Under the pieces are notes generated by a model, which saw nothing but the letters and a program-made list of their open reading frames with translations, ran no database searches and was not told the origin of the DNA. Shown here piece by piece: positions 48,300 through 61,370 of a stretch of 64,000 nt of DNA. Every line of letters begins with the position of its first letter. Within the stretch, counting starts at the first letter, position 1. The stretch spans positions 536,595,467 through 536,659,466 of the forward strand of contig OX422213.1 in assembly GCA_949130495.1 (NCBI GenBank). The letters run 5' to 3'. The position numbers were made by a program, and so were the translations under genes. The DNA comes from Sambucus nigra (taxonomy: Eukaryota; Streptophyta; Magnoliopsida; Dipsacales; Adoxaceae).

Positions 48300-51102
48300 A
48301 TGCATATGTGCAAAAGATTCATTGCATCCCTCCATCTAGATAGTACGAGGTTGTTTATGAATTTTATGGGTAAGAGGGTTAACTTTTTTACTTAACCTCT
48401 TAATGGTTGCCGACTGATTCTCCGTAAGTCCATCTTGGTCGGATAAATTTTTCTTGGCCAACTCCTCCACTAACTGAGGATCCTTAACTAATTGCTGAGA
48501 ATATTAACCTATTCCTTTGTAATTTCTAAACTTCTCCAACTCCTCCATCAAATGCGCATTCTCTTGTTATAAAAAAAGGCACCTTTATTCTGATCGGCCA
48601 AGGCTGAATTATTGAGGCCCTCCAGCTCATTGCGTAATAAATAGTTCTCTTGTTAAAGCAGACTTGCAACCTCCCAGAAACTTTTCAGATATGATTTCAA
48701 AACCAAATCCTTCTTATAGTATTCCTACGACAAAGCTTTTAACCTATGGTTAGTGTCTTTATGATCTCATTGAATAATAAGGATCATTTCGTAATATAAG
48801 GCATTGGTCGCCACTATCTGATGAAAGAGTTTGTGCATGCCGAGATAGGCATCCTTAGCTTTAATCGATGCATCCAGGATAAGAAAATCCTCCTATTCTT
48901 CCTTCCCACCTCTTCATGACCAGCACCAAACAACTGGTTACTCCTCTATTGGAGATCACAATAGGTAGTAACCAAATACGACATCATGGTGTTAAATTGA
49001 AAGACATATGGTTGTACATAAGTAATAGCCAAATAAAGGAGAAATTGTGGTAAATTGATCATAATTTTAATAGATAAGATAAAACTTCTTTTTATTAAAA
49101 ACATGAAGGCGTTACAACTGAGGAATTAGAATAATGTATCACAAGTTCACAAAACCAAGGGAAAGAAAAGAAATAAGTCTTTATGACTATCATGGCACGT
49201 CTTACATATTCTCCTTATCGGCTGTGACCTCACCCTTTAGTTGGTCAGTTACCACCATCTGACCCGTAGCTACTAAAGACCCATAGACCTTATCTCATCA
49301 TCAACCACCTCCTCTATCTGAGGAAGAAGTCCAGGGTTATACTAGAGAAAAAGATTTAATTTCCTCAGCAATGATGAGCTTAGTCAGGGCAACATCCCAA
49401 CTTTCTTTAGAATCATACTTCTTAAAGTATTCAACATGTATGACAACAGTGGAGAATGCCTTATCCCATTACCTAATGAAGTAATCCTCATTACCCTTCT
49501 TGGCCATGTACTTAATGTCACCAACTTGCACTTTTTCCAGGTCGAAAATCTTCTTTGCCTCTTCATCCTATCTCTTGGCATTACTCATAGATTTCTCTAC
49601 CTAAGTCTTCCCCTGTTCTAGATATTTGATGGTATCTCCTGGACTGTTCTTATCATCCTCATGAGAGCGATCAGCTGTCTCTGAGGACTTGCACATTACT
49701 AACAAGGTTCTCTCCACGTCAGAAGGGGACTTTTTCAACTTATCATTCCTCCTCAAAAATTGGTCATAATCAGTCAAGAACTTCAAAACAAGCATTCGGG
49801 GAAGGAATTAAGAAAAAATATGGTAACACATATGATAACAGGAGAATAACAGATAATACAATTACAAGGGATGAAATCCATTTGGTCAACCTTTAATGAG
49901 GAAGCTCAGGATTCATCACAAATGATTTAGTTGTACCTTTACCCTTATCAGTGGGATCCTCTCCAGCCACCTCTATAGTTGGGGATTGACCTCTCCTCAA
50001 CCTCTTATACTGAGGATCTTAATTTTTCTCAGGTAAATCTCCACGAGGATAGGTTGGTTGGAGCCCCCAACTTCGACTTTTTACTTGCAGGAGGAGGATA
50101 CCTACTGCGAGCCAAAAGGCTAGGGATTTTTCTCAACACCATTTCTATAGATGGAATATCGTTCGACACTATATCTACGACCAAAGGATCCTAAGATAAC
50201 GAAGTACTCTCCACTAAAACATTCCCTTCTCCTTAGGGGGGAGACTAAAAACCAGAACACGAGGATGGAGAAACAGTGTCATCTAGGCTAACAGGGGTTG
50301 TTGGTATTTTCTCGGTTGGATGAGAAATAAAAGAAGTGATGGAACTGCGATAGTCAAGAAGGATGGATACCGAGCGGGGATGATCTTGGCATGAATCTTT
50401 AGTTGTATGTGCCAAACAATATCTAGGTCGGCATAGTTAACATTAGAGACACGAAGAATATTTTTCTTTCTGTTCTCAATAACTTTAAAAAATAAAAATA
50501 TACTGCCAGTAAAAAAATAAAATATAAGTCAAAAGGGAAAATACCCAAGATGCGTCTGTATGTGCTGACATATATCTTGGCCCTCCTAATGACAACGGTA
50601 ACCACTTTACACATTACCCTCAAGGAGAGGGGCAAATTGACAATCCTTGACAAGTAATCCATGATCCCAATAATCCTTATTAGAATTTAGAAAGTTCACG
50701 ATAAGCTCTATTAGATTTATCTATCTTAAGATAATTAATGCTTTCAGAGGTGGTAACATAGCCATAATAATACATGAATTTGTTTATTCTGATGTTTGTC
50801 ATATACTGCTCATTAATGCGGCATACCCTGTTAATGACCCTCTATGTATTTGGGGCCATGTGGACATCGACTAAGTTAAAATATTAATAAAATTCCAAAA
50901 ATAATTTTTTAGGAGGAAAAGTAACCCCACAGTCTGCAATAAATATGGTCAATATCCACTGTCCCTCCTCTAGAGCACAAAGATCAAATGGACCAGTTGA
51001 TAATTTAGTTTCTACCCATGGTGGCATGCTGTGGGTGGTCCTAAAGAGATCCAACGAACTCTGATCTACCATGTATATCATACTTTTAGTAAGGAAATAC
51101 AA
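48300..51102 (-). pseudogene. Antisense ORF relic of element E (Transpos_28-like plus coiled coil)
   Basis: On the minus strand, opposite to gag-pol, 51102-50650 encodes FRTTHSMPPWVETK, EEGQWILTIFIADCGVTFPP, KKLFLEFYXFNLVDVHMAPN (one break, shown as X) and MYYYGYVTTSESINY. The pattern of a G/P-F-P segment, then an L/F-rich helix, then x-APN, resembles the PF04195 'putative gypsy type transposon' family. Further down (about 49800-49330) FLTDYDQFLRRNDKLKKSPS, VERTLLVM, KKIFDLEKVQVGDIKYM and FSTVVIHVEYFKKYDSKESW follow. About 48600-48380 is Lys/Glu/Leu-rich, probably coiled coil. Antisense ORFs between integrase and 3' LTR are known in Tat elements; function is unknown. Several stops and frameshifts. 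Confidence 0.65.
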
Positions 51103-51580
51103 AATAAATGCAAAGAAGGATAAATTCTTACAATGAAAAAGGTAAAAGGAAATACAACTCTCACAAATGACGTAAAGGATTGAGAGAGAAGAAAAGATTA
51201 AAATTTAGGGTGAAGTGAACGAAGGAGGGAAGTGGCGCTCTATAGACACAATGAGTCTCCTGAGTTGCACAGAATGGGTATGATTAAATATACATGATGT
51301 TTCGACTTTGTTTATGATTCAATACCCAATCAATAATATTACTGGCATACCCCCAAACGTTTCGTAATTTTTTTCACTTATTTACAAAATTGCCACTGCC
51401 TCAAGGAACAAAGCTTAAATTTGCGAACTCTTAGAAATCAATTGCCTACTAAACATCTCAATATGACAAAAACCACGCAAAGAGTTTGGAGACCAATTTT
51501 TCATGAAATCGACTAACACCTAGTGGTTAATACTCCATTCTTTCACTCCACCAGCCAATGCTCACTCTGATCATGAATGA

Positions 51581-51595
51581 AGTATTGGGGGCTTT
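51581..51595 (+). other. Polypurine tract of element E
   Basis: AGTATTGGGGGCTTT directly precedes the TGTTATAATC start of the 3' LTR, the expected place and composition. Confidence 0.75.
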
Positions 51596-52201
51596 TGTTA
51601 TAATCTAAAATAAGAGTATGGTGTGGACCAATGAAATTACGGTATTTGTCATCATCATATATACCATTAAGCCCTAGATATTACAGTGGTCGTCTAATTA
51701 GCGCCCACTGGTCAGTAGTAGGTCCAACCACCATCAGGAAGGCCAACCACTAACAAGGTATAACACGCATATGTGGGAATATCTACATTCACTTTTGTAC
51801 ATTCACGTTGATTAATTCTTGGGCTAGCTCCTCATTAGTTGTCATCAATAATTTAAGCAGGTTTGATTGCCTCACATATAAAAACATTCTACCTTTTCTT
51901 CTACTTCTTCTTATCCACTATAAATGGCCCACTATATCCCTTAGATATGATTGAGGAGAAAAATGACATAAACTCAACCCTAGAAAGATTCTTGAGAGCT
52001 TGTACTCATCCCTAATACTAAGTCACTTTGCACCCGTAGATGTAGGCACATCAATAGGCTAACCATGTAAAATCTCTTATCTCTTTTTTTGTCTCTTATC
52101 TCTCTCATATTCACATCATTCTCTTTTATATATGTGGTAGTTTATTATTGGTATCATTCAACTAAAACGCATGATTATCATAGTACTAATTTTAGACACT
52201 A
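51596..52201 (+). repeat. Element E 3' LTR
   Basis: Aligns with 40674-41206. It has an extra block of about 75 bases (51714-51790) containing two copies of CCAACCAC. Confidence 0.88.
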
Positions 52202-53830
52202 CTAACCCCTAAATTGGAAATATGATATAAATTCATACCCAACTTGTTTTTTGAACTATGTGGACTTTGATTCCTTCCCATGAGGATATGTAGGCCTCTC
52301 GGGTTCATTTTGGAATTAATATAGTTTATACTAATGCTTTAGCTTCTTAATATTTTTCATTATTATTTTCTTCTTTAGTAGTCCATGCGATCGTACTCAC
52401 TCCTCCATAGTCAGACAATGGTCTTTGGAATTAGAGTCACATGTTTAATGTGATTTTTATTAGTTTTGTAGTGACTTATTTGCTTGGACTCACTTATCCA
52501 TAGTAAGATTTCAGTAATTAAAAGTCGAATCATATTTATCTCCGTAGGATTATTTGTGTCTACCATCCTCATCGTGATATGTTGAGTCCACTCTATAAAC
52601 ACATGTGTACATTCACACACTTAGCTCACACTTATATTATAATCATACACACATTCAAGCTTATTCTACGTTTTTACACTTTACACATATGATCAACTTA
52701 CCAACACACAATTTCATTCGCTTGTGGACATACACAATAGATAAGGAGAACATATTTCTTACCTATTAGAGGTCGAAAGGGTAGATCTGGTTCCTAACAC
52801 CTTCCATCTTTGTAAATTAGTCTGTATACGTCCCACATATCATTAATTTCACATAGATTGTTGTAATTAGTATCCTTATCTATAGGATGGTTGTCTTCTT
52901 TCACATTTTTTTATTGAAATAGGGGGTGATTTTGATTTCAAAACACTCACATGTTTATTCATGACTTAAAAATAAAATATTGTTGAGATCATATCTCACT
53001 TGTTATTATTGATTTTATAACATATGTTCTCATGTGGTTATATGTACAATGTGACTTAGGCATATGTTTTCATGTGACATTGTATAATAAGTTAGCCAAT
53101 TAATCACTCTCAATTAGTATAGGTCCCTTACTATGTTCCATTGGTATTGATAAAGAAACACATGCTTAGTACGCACCCATACAATGACTGTAATGACTAA
53201 TAGTATTTGATTCTATTAGGTTATTTATTGATCAAAATATTATCTCAATACTAAATATTATCGGATCACGTTAATCTTCCGTAAAGTTTAACATCTCTTT
53301 TAAGAAAAGGGCGTTATGTTATGTCGTATGAGTTTGGTATAACTTGGTATTATGTACGTGCGAGATAGGTAACTTCACGATTAGTCTTGAATGTAAGTTA
53401 TTGAATATATTATAAAACATGTTTATGGGATTGTGGACACTAGATAATAACTATTTGTGTCTTACTTTTGGGAATGTACGGAATGATCATTCACATCACG
53501 TAGGGCATGGTTATGCGATTAATATATTGTTTAAATGTTGGGATGCATATTATGTCTCGTATAACGTTGATCGGTGGATAGGATCTATGTTGGAGTTGGT
53601 GGCATTTGTTGTATCATGTTTTGGAATTTTTTTAATGATTCTTGTATGTTAACTTGGATCTTTGGTAGTTTTTTCATCCTTAATTTCATCTTAGAATCTT
53701 GGGAACGACTTTGATATATTCTAGATTGATCGTCCTTATATTTATTAGTGCATATTAGTAGGACGACACGATTTTAACGAGCGTAAAATAAAACCTCTCT
53801 TGACACATGTATCATCTAAATGACTTATCA

Positions 53831-53833
<3 letters not shown>
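52202..53833. other. Noncoding DNA, possibly an old retroelement leader
   Basis: No gene seen. Two stretches look like motifs that I associate with leaders/LTRs of large plant gypsy elements: GTGGACTTTGATTCC, then GAGGATATGTAGGC and CTCGGGTTCA (52258-52312), and GGTTCCTAACACCTTCC (52789-52805). A 77-codon ORF at 53419-53652 has no recognisable family. This may be remnants of another element interrupted by element E, but I could not match it to the left flank of E. Confidence 0.3.

Positions 53834-53883
<50 letters not shown>
53834..53883. repeat. Compound microsatellite (TA)n(CA)n
   Basis: About 13 TA units (53834-53860) followed by about 11 AC units (53861-53883), directly joined to the CACTA-like terminus. 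Confidence 0.95.
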
Positions 53884-53884
<1 letters not shown>

Positions 53885-54175
53885 TACACCAATATTGGCC
53901 TTCAGTAATAGTATTTTACCGTTACAAATATAATTAGTTAAGATAATTTTCTATTCGAAAAACGGTGTGGAAAAAACTTAGTAACATATATTTACCATTA
54001 CTAATAGGATTTAACAACAATATTTTACCATTACTAATAATGGATTTAGCAACGATATTTTAGCGTTACTAATTCTGATTTAGTAACGGACTCTTGTATT
54101 ACAATTTCTACCTTATTACACACGTTTTGTAACGCCTTTGTCTGTAAATGTCCGTTAATAATATTAATACATATT
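53882..54175 (+). mobile_element. CACTA (En/Spm-type) transposon left end
   Basis: Starts CACTACACCAATATTGGCC, the form of plant CACTA terminal inverted repeats. It is followed by repeated subterminal motifs: TATTTTACC(A/G)TTAC, ATTACTAATA, GGATTTA(A/G)CAAC and TTTAGTAACG, four or more copies to about 54130. Dense subterminal repeats of this sort are typical of CACTA ends. No transposase is seen. Confidence 0.6.
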
Positions 54176-57100
54176 TAAAAAATAGTTTTCAAGATCCAAT
54201 ATCATGTCCTGAATTTAAAAAAAATCATTTATGCTCACCACACTATTCAAATCTCAAGAACATATACGAAAATAGTCCACATAAACTAGGTCACTATATT
54301 CAATATTTACATTTTATATAAGCCTCCCTCTTTATTTATAAAAGAAATTGAAATAAGGATAGAGATATACATAGTAGTATTTTGGAATAAAATCTCAACC
54401 AGTGAACTTCCCATTAATTCAAATCACCGAAAATGAGAGGACAAAAGAAAGCCCGATGAACAACAATCATTATGAATCTCTAATCACTTTTCTAATGAAA
54501 ATCCTATTTACTTTTGCATAAATTCTCCAAATTTTTCTTTTTCTGAATGCAATAGCCTGGAACTGTCATCCATCTCCAAAAATTTATAAAACAAGAAGAA
54601 CAAGTTACAATATATCTAACCAAATTTGGGGAAAGCAATAAAGAAGGGTGTCATATATATTCAAAAATAATACCCTTTCGGTGTCATAATGTGTGAAGTA
54701 TGAGAAAAATTATTTAAAATCAACTTGTACTCTGAAATGAAAATCACTTGAAAAAGTAATAGAGATCATTTTCACATTGTTCATATTCCTTACGGCCAAA
54801 AATTTCAATGGTGGAAGGTAGTGCATTGTTTGTATCATATTGATTAGATAAATTAGGTAATTTAATACAAAACAATGATGTCTTAATCAATAAAATGAAC
54901 ATAAGATGCATATGAGTATAGGTGTATAATGTTATCAGTCATAAGCTCATAAAAAAATTTAGCATGCCCTTAAGATTCTTTCTCTTGCATCTCATCCATT
55001 TTTCTAATGTCCTATTAAGTGGGTGGAGATAAAGGTGTGAGATGAAATTCTTGGTGACAAAACTAGCACTGTCAACTCACTTTAAATATGTATATTAGTG
55101 CAGAGTAAATTTTTTAGACATCAATTTTCCATAGCTTGCCATCATTTTAGGTAACAAAATAAAATGTATATTAATGCAAAGATTGCATTTACTAAAGTTT
55201 CTATTGCACATATATTCAATGTTATACATATTCTTATCAAACAAGATGAAATGCATCAGTTTATATTCTAGCTATTTATTTAGCCTTTTTAGGCAATTTT
55301 CCCGCATATCGTATTTTTAAACGAAGTTCCCTCTTTTATGTTTTTGTGCATAGTCACAAATAACAGTGTAAACACAAACATCCGAAGTCCTCCTCATCTC
55401 TCATTTTATTGACAAATTTTTGCATCAATAATAATTATTGGGGGATTAGTTTATTGGCACGGAATTAGGAGTGGAAATTCATGTGTCTGGGATACATTTA
55501 GGTTCAATAAAACAATTGGCCCCAACACAATATTATTGTGAGAATTTCTTAGTAATTTTATTTTTTAGGTTTTTATCATGGCCCCAAGAATAGCTCGGTT
55601 AGGTTATTGTGTGACAATCGTGTACGCTCATGTTTATGGAAACAAAGAGGTTGTCTAAGACATTTTTAGTAAGACAATATAAGATTTTCCAAATTATCGA
55701 TTTCGTTTTCTCAATAAATAGCTAATTTGAATAGAAAAATAAATTAAGATGTAACAATTCAGTGTACCCCACAAGTAATTAATTAAGGAGGCGCAGTTCC
55801 AATTCACACTAATAATAATAAGTATCCATTTAAACTATTTATATGAAAAATAATTAGGATATACATTACCATGACAGAAGCCTCTCGTAAGTGGCTCCTC
55901 TAGAGAATTTATCCATTGTTCTTAGCATTAACATAGTGCCCCCAATAGTCAGAACAATACTAAAAGTGATAACTCTAATATGTAAAACATTTTATTTACA
56001 TGAATCCAAAGATCGTGAACATCACGATATTCACGTAATAGGTATGTGAAAAGAGGGATAATGAAATACATCCTTTCATCATCATGGATATGATGTCGTT
56101 GTTTGTCGTCGTTGATTGCCATTGACCGACCACCTTAGCAGTCTTTCAACATATAATTTTAATTTCTCTCTCCTTGCCTACAAATATTTATATGTGTATT
56201 TCGTGGATACCATTTAGATGGAAGAAAGGAAATTATTTATTGGTGGAGAGAGGTCCTGAATTCCAAAGGTCAATTAATCTCAACCGTCCATTAAAGTAGA
56301 TATTTAATTGGAATTTTAACTCCTTTTAATATCCATTTTGTTTTGGAAGATGAACCATTTTGTTATGAAATAACATGTTTTAATAAAAATCGGAATACCA
56401 ATGACCACATTTCGGGGAAGGAATTAAAACAACTAAGGAACCCAACAGTTAATTAATAATTTCCTTACATAATACCCTTAAAAACATCCTCCAAAAACAT
56501 ATTAATTTAAACATGTCACCAGTGGAGTGTTGAATCCATTTCCAGGTAGGACTTGTCATTTCTACCATTGTTTCCATGATCATATGCAAGAAATATATTT
56601 CATGCCAAAGCAATGGATTGGGGAATATGTTTAAGGTACATATCATTTTCCACGTAAAAATTGGTGGTACGCTAAGCGCAAAAAGTTATACAACTTGGTT
56701 TCAAATCTAAAATCCCAAACTAGACATAATAAACTAGTACCCCTAACTCTTTAGTTTGAAGATATTAAGAGAATGCAGAATGTACCAAATAAACCCAAAA
56801 CTCCTAACATCTAATCGAAAGCCCTTGTTTTGAACCAAAAGCCCTCGTTTTAAAACACTGTTTTCATGAAGTTTACAAATACAATTAAATAAGTAAATAA
56901 CTCACCTCATTACAAGTCATTGTGATTCATACCACAAATAAAATATAACTTTCTCATATAATAGATAGACTTATGAACAAATATAATGATCACTGCCACA
57001 TTGAAACTTTTTTAGAATATAAGAAAATATATATATTAGCGAAATATATTCCTAGAAAGAACAATACAGAAAATAAAGGTTTGGACAAGGGGATATAGTA

Positions 57101-58335
57101 TAAAACAAAAATAAGATACTTTCTCTTCAATTCCTTTCATAAATATTGAGACACCTAACGACGAAAATCAACCATTACCATCTGAAAATTTGAAGCATTA
57201 AAAATAAGAATAAATAAATAAAAGGAAACATTCTAAGAAACATATATATTTAACAAAAATTGAAGGGAAAAATGTTAAAAAACATTATTTATCTTCAATA
57301 CCAATTAATTGTAATACATGAACCATATCCACGCAAACTCGGTAAACACATTTCCTGCCCATACACACTTTTTGCATTATACGGAGTAATAAATTAAAAT
57401 TTGAACTCACATTTTACTTGAACAAGTTAAACTGATATGTTTAGCTAATACTAAGGAAAGCCTGATATAAATCATACTAAGAAAAGGCCAAAATAGCTTA
57501 ACTCCAAGATATAAAAAAATAAGGATGAGAGGTTCTTTAAAAACAACTGATGTAACTTAAAATAAAATTTCATGAGCTTACATATATGTGATATGCAGGT
57601 TATTAAATCTATTAAGAGACCTAGTATATCAAAGCCTGTAAAAAAACACCACAAAGGGAATATTTAGTTACTCGGTTGCTTCAAAAAGTGTAAAATATAA
57701 CTCAAACTAAAAACCAACCTAGGATGAAGAAAACATTCATACACGATCAATGCTTGAATGAAAAGTTAAAAAATAAATCCATTTTTATATGGTAATACTA
57801 AATGAAATATAAAGTTTCATACGTTAATTACAAAATAGAAAATGACACAAACCCTGAACCATTGCCCCCACCCCCCAAAAGCTTAGAAATCCAATAACAA
57901 AATCAAACCACCAAAATTATACTTTAGGAGTTGAACCTAATTCATAAGTGATATTATAAGAAAATCAAATGAAAATTCTACCTGGTATTGTATAAGACAA
58001 CTGAAATCAGGAAAAACCTCACAAATGGAGAAAATAAAACCCTAAATTGATAAATGAAATTCAACACATATGTACTTGATTTTGGCAACTGTGAAAGATA
58101 AATTTAGAGATAGCAACAAGATAACAGATTCGTGAGTGGAATTTCCTTTCAAATAAACCGAGAGAAGTAAATTTGGAATTTTTAGGGCTCTTTTCTTTGG
58201 AGGGCGAGTTGGTAGGGAAAATGCCCACGTGTTCTCCTTTTGTGATGTGTAATAAAAGTCGCTTTATTTTTTTATTCTTAAATTTATAAATTATAATAAA
58301 TAGTAATGGCATTATTAAATTGGTAACCGCAATTT
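54176..58335. other. AT-rich interior, no supportable gene
   Basis: No ORF above chance and no recognisable protein family on either strand. It may be the noncoding interior of the CACTA-like element, because inverted subterminal-like motifs reappear at about 58336-58402. A stretch at 58100-58245 has 5'-UTR-like composition on the minus strand (CT-rich blocks, a CACGTG box at 58225) but no coding sequence follows. Confidence 0.35.
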
Positions 58336-58402
58336 AACATAAGAAATTAACAATGGTAAAATATGTTTAATAATCAAAATAATTGTTTGTTACTAAATGT
58401 TT
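58336..58402 (-). mobile_element. Possible right subterminal region of the CACTA-like element
   Basis: On the minus strand the sequence reads TTTAGTAACA, then ATATTTTACCATTGTTAA and GCGGTTACC, close to the left subterminal motifs in inverted orientation. The terminal CACTA sequence itself is not present; a microsatellite stands where it would be expected. Confidence 0.3.
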
Positions 58403-58416
58403 TGTTTGAGCTATCG

Positions 58417-58488
58417 GTATGTATGTATGTATGTATGTATGTATGTATGTATGTATGTATGTATGTATGTATGTATGTATGTATGTAT
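58417..58488. repeat. Microsatellite (GTAT)18
   Basis: Eighteen perfect GTAT units, 72 bases without interruption. Confidence 0.97.
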
Positions 58489-60792
58489 CACCTAATATGT
58501 GTCCATATATTTACACCTCGTGATAAAGGGGACGAATGGTGTTCCATGGCGGTGAGAGAAAGGTCATGGTGTCTATTTGTCTCTGTGTAAGGGGGAGGGG
58601 AGTGTGTACACGTGCGCGGGCACGAGAAAGAGAGAGATAACGTTGGACATGGCGATGGTGGTGATAAGGATGACAGTTGGTTGTGGAAGTCGTGGTTGTG
58701 GTGGTGGTTGAGGTAGAGTTAGGATTATGGTTAGGCCTAGTTTTTTTTTTAAATAATTCCATTTCAAATGTATTTTATAAATTTTATAGATGGATGAAAT
58801 AAGAGAATGGTTTTATCTAAAACTAATTAAGTTAAAGAATGGGATGGTGGGAAGATATTTTGTGGCTGACTTGAACAACACCTACTAATAATTAGCTCAA
58901 ATGATATAACACGAGTAAATCTCTCTTAAAAGAGAATTATATATTCGTTGAAGGAATATAATTTCCCCTTGAATTATCCCCTAAAAAAATGCTAGTATTG
59001 CACTTCAAATGTACAATCTTCAAAGCATTTCGTATAAAATTTGGAAAATATGCGTCGAGGATGTGGCATTGATCTTCGTTCTAACTGTAAGATATCGTTA
59101 ATGTTGAGTAAAAATATGGCTCCACACCATGACTAATTTGTCATTCAAAACATGGCCCGAGTTTGACTCGTTTGTTTGATACTATTAATATACTAGTTTC
59201 TTATATGTAATATATGTTTTTCTTTGTTTGGACGTTAAACTACAAGCGCAATATTATTCCTCGATTTTAAATATTTGTTGTGGAATTACCATTATGGGTA
59301 TGTGAATATGTTTCAAGAGACAGCGCTCAAAAGACAAGATATATCCACATTATTATATACTCTTCGACCTAAATTAATAGTCAAATTTTCCTTTTTACTT
59401 CATTTCAAATTCACAGTCATGATTTTATAATTAAAGTATATATCTAAAGTAGATAGCGAAACCCGGTGTCGATATTTTTCGCTGATAAGTAGATTTTTTT
59501 CGTATGGTCGTTGTCTTCAAAAGCCACTCTCAAAATTCCCTTGAGTACCTACAAAACTCATCTAAAACAACTCGTATCGTGGTAAGTACGGGTATCAATC
59601 CAACATTCCAGGTGAAACAATTAATGTGAATACTTGCAATCCAATTTTTATGAAAATATTTTTTGATTTTTTTTAAAACAATTTCATGGGAAAAGTTAAC
59701 TAATGCTAAAATTACGAAATGACTAAATAAAAAAAAAGTGTGTGCAACCGAGTGTGAAATAGTGTGAGAAGGTCAAGAGATGGGATTACATTATATTTTC
59801 AATTATTATAATCTCTCAATTTATTAATGTGAAATATTTCGAGATAATATTAAACCGATAATCTAACTCTCGTTAAAATTATAAATTTAATAAAAAAAAT
59901 CAAAAAATTAATTTAAAATTGTCACATAATGAAAAATTAAGAATCATACTATTTTCAGAAAATTACCCGCTAGGATCAATTTAACAAAAACAATATCAAT
60001 CCTCAAATTTCAATACCGAATTAATATTCAAATATTGGAAAAACCTATCTCTAGTTCGATTCTGAAATTCAAACATTAATTTGTTCAATTAATTTACTAA
60101 CTCTCATTACATAAATTAATTAGTGACTGTTAAAAGTAATTTTCCTAGAATTATAGCATTAATGAAATTGAGTAATTAAACTAACATCATTTGCAGTGCA
60201 TCCCACCCCTTAAACGGGGTGTTTAGCCATACATTCTCATGTGTGCATAAACAACAATAAATAATATGTCAAGAAGGAAATAAATTGAAAAGAGAATGTA
60301 GATATACAATACACAATTTTTCCCCACAAATTTTTCTTGAAATGCGCCTTGACATGGGTCCAACTTCTTTACAATTTTCAGCACTTGATTACAAAAAGAA
60401 TACTAAAAACTAAACCTAAAATTATTAAAAAGCTAAACTAATTTTTTTTTCCTGAATTTTTTTTCATGACCCTAAACTGTACATAATATACACATTTGCT
60501 CTCTCTCTATGCGTCTCTCTCGTCTGATGTCTCTGTATCTTATAGTTTTTTTTTAAGCTACCATCTCTTTTTATGACCCACGATTGTGGTTTTTGATTGG
60601 GAGATTTTGTGGAGATTTGAAGATTTGGCTAAGTCAAAGGTAAAATGGTTCCTATTATTTTGGTGGGTTTACTTGATTTTATGGTGAAAATGGGTCGTCT
60701 CGGGTTGTGGAGGTTGGAGCTATGGCAGCTCCGGGTCAAACCGGGTATGGACTAAAGGAAGGCATTAGGTCGCGATGGGGTTGCCACGGATT
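58489..60792. other. Noncoding, decayed repeats
   Basis: No gene seen. A GT/GGT-rich stretch lies at 58670-58725. On the minus strand, about 59620-59460 contains GGTATCGA-like and GATACCCGTACTTACCACG sequence, and the following ~700 bases are the AT-rich type often found next to such motifs in plant LTR-element leaders. I cannot assign it firmly. Confidence 0.3.
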
Positions 60793-61370
60793 TGTAATAC
60801 CCCATATTTTTAATGACTTTTAAAATGGGATTAATTAGAATTAATTATGATATAATTGGTAATTAATTCAGATTTAAATATTACTTGAGAATAAAGAAAC
60901 ATGTGATTTATGTTGAATATTTACAGTTGATTATTATTTTATAATTGTCGCAAATTATGTGTACGTCAATTTTGGTAATTAAGTCGGGACGCGCATGTGA
61001 GTCGTGTCGAGATTATAATTTAATGAAATAAAAATGAATTATTATGTCATTTTGATTGCGCCGAAGTGTTCTAAAGGGTTCAATTAGTTGAAAAAGTCTA
61101 CTTGGGTATTTGATTTGGGTGTCGGGGCACTTTGGAACCAAAAGGACACTCTGGAGGGGTATTTCAGTCATTTTACAAGGGAGATGAATAGTAAACACGA
61201 AAATTGGATTTTATTATATTAGTGAGGATATTAGAGAGCTTAGGTTCATTCACCAAAAATAAGAGAAAAAGGTTTAGGGGAGATTAAGAGACTTTTTATG
61301 GCAAAAGAAAAGACTTTTCTAGGAAACCAAAGGACAACCACCTTGCACCACCAAGAGCCACCACCACCAC
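60793..61370 (+). mobile_element. Gypsy LTR, 5' part, interrupted by element F
   Basis: Starts TGTAATACCCCATATTTTTA, a typical Ty3/gypsy LTR start, then AT-rich TTAATTAGAATTAATTA sequence. The later part has a TATTATATTAG motif (61214) followed by AGAGAGCTTAGG, which looks like the promoter/transcript-start region. The LTR stops where the Athila-type LTR begins at 61371; the rest presumably lies beyond the window. Confidence 0.5.

Larger units (their letters stand above)
40674..52201 (+). mobile_element. Element E: Tat-lineage Ty3/gypsy retrotransposon, inactive
   Basis: About 11.5 kb on the plus strand. Order: 5' LTR (40674-41206), decayed primer site, gag, protease, RT, RNase H, a second (archaeal-type) RNase H, integrase, a long 3' region with an antisense coding relic, polypurine tract and 3' LTR (51596-52201). 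The second RNase H and the antisense ORF are traits of the Tat lineage (Ogre/Retand relatives). All domains have stops or frameshifts. I did not find a matching 5-bp target duplication, so the outer boundaries are set from LTR alignment and may be off by a few bases. Confidence 0.88.

Noticed and set aside
53419..53652. 77-codon plus-strand ORF (starts MFMGLWTLDNN)
   Set aside because: No recognisable family, no upstream gene context, surrounded by decayed repeats.
58511..58767. Two overlapping minus-strand ORFs with Thr/Pro repeats
   Set aside because: They are translations of a GGT/GTG-rich low-complexity stretch.
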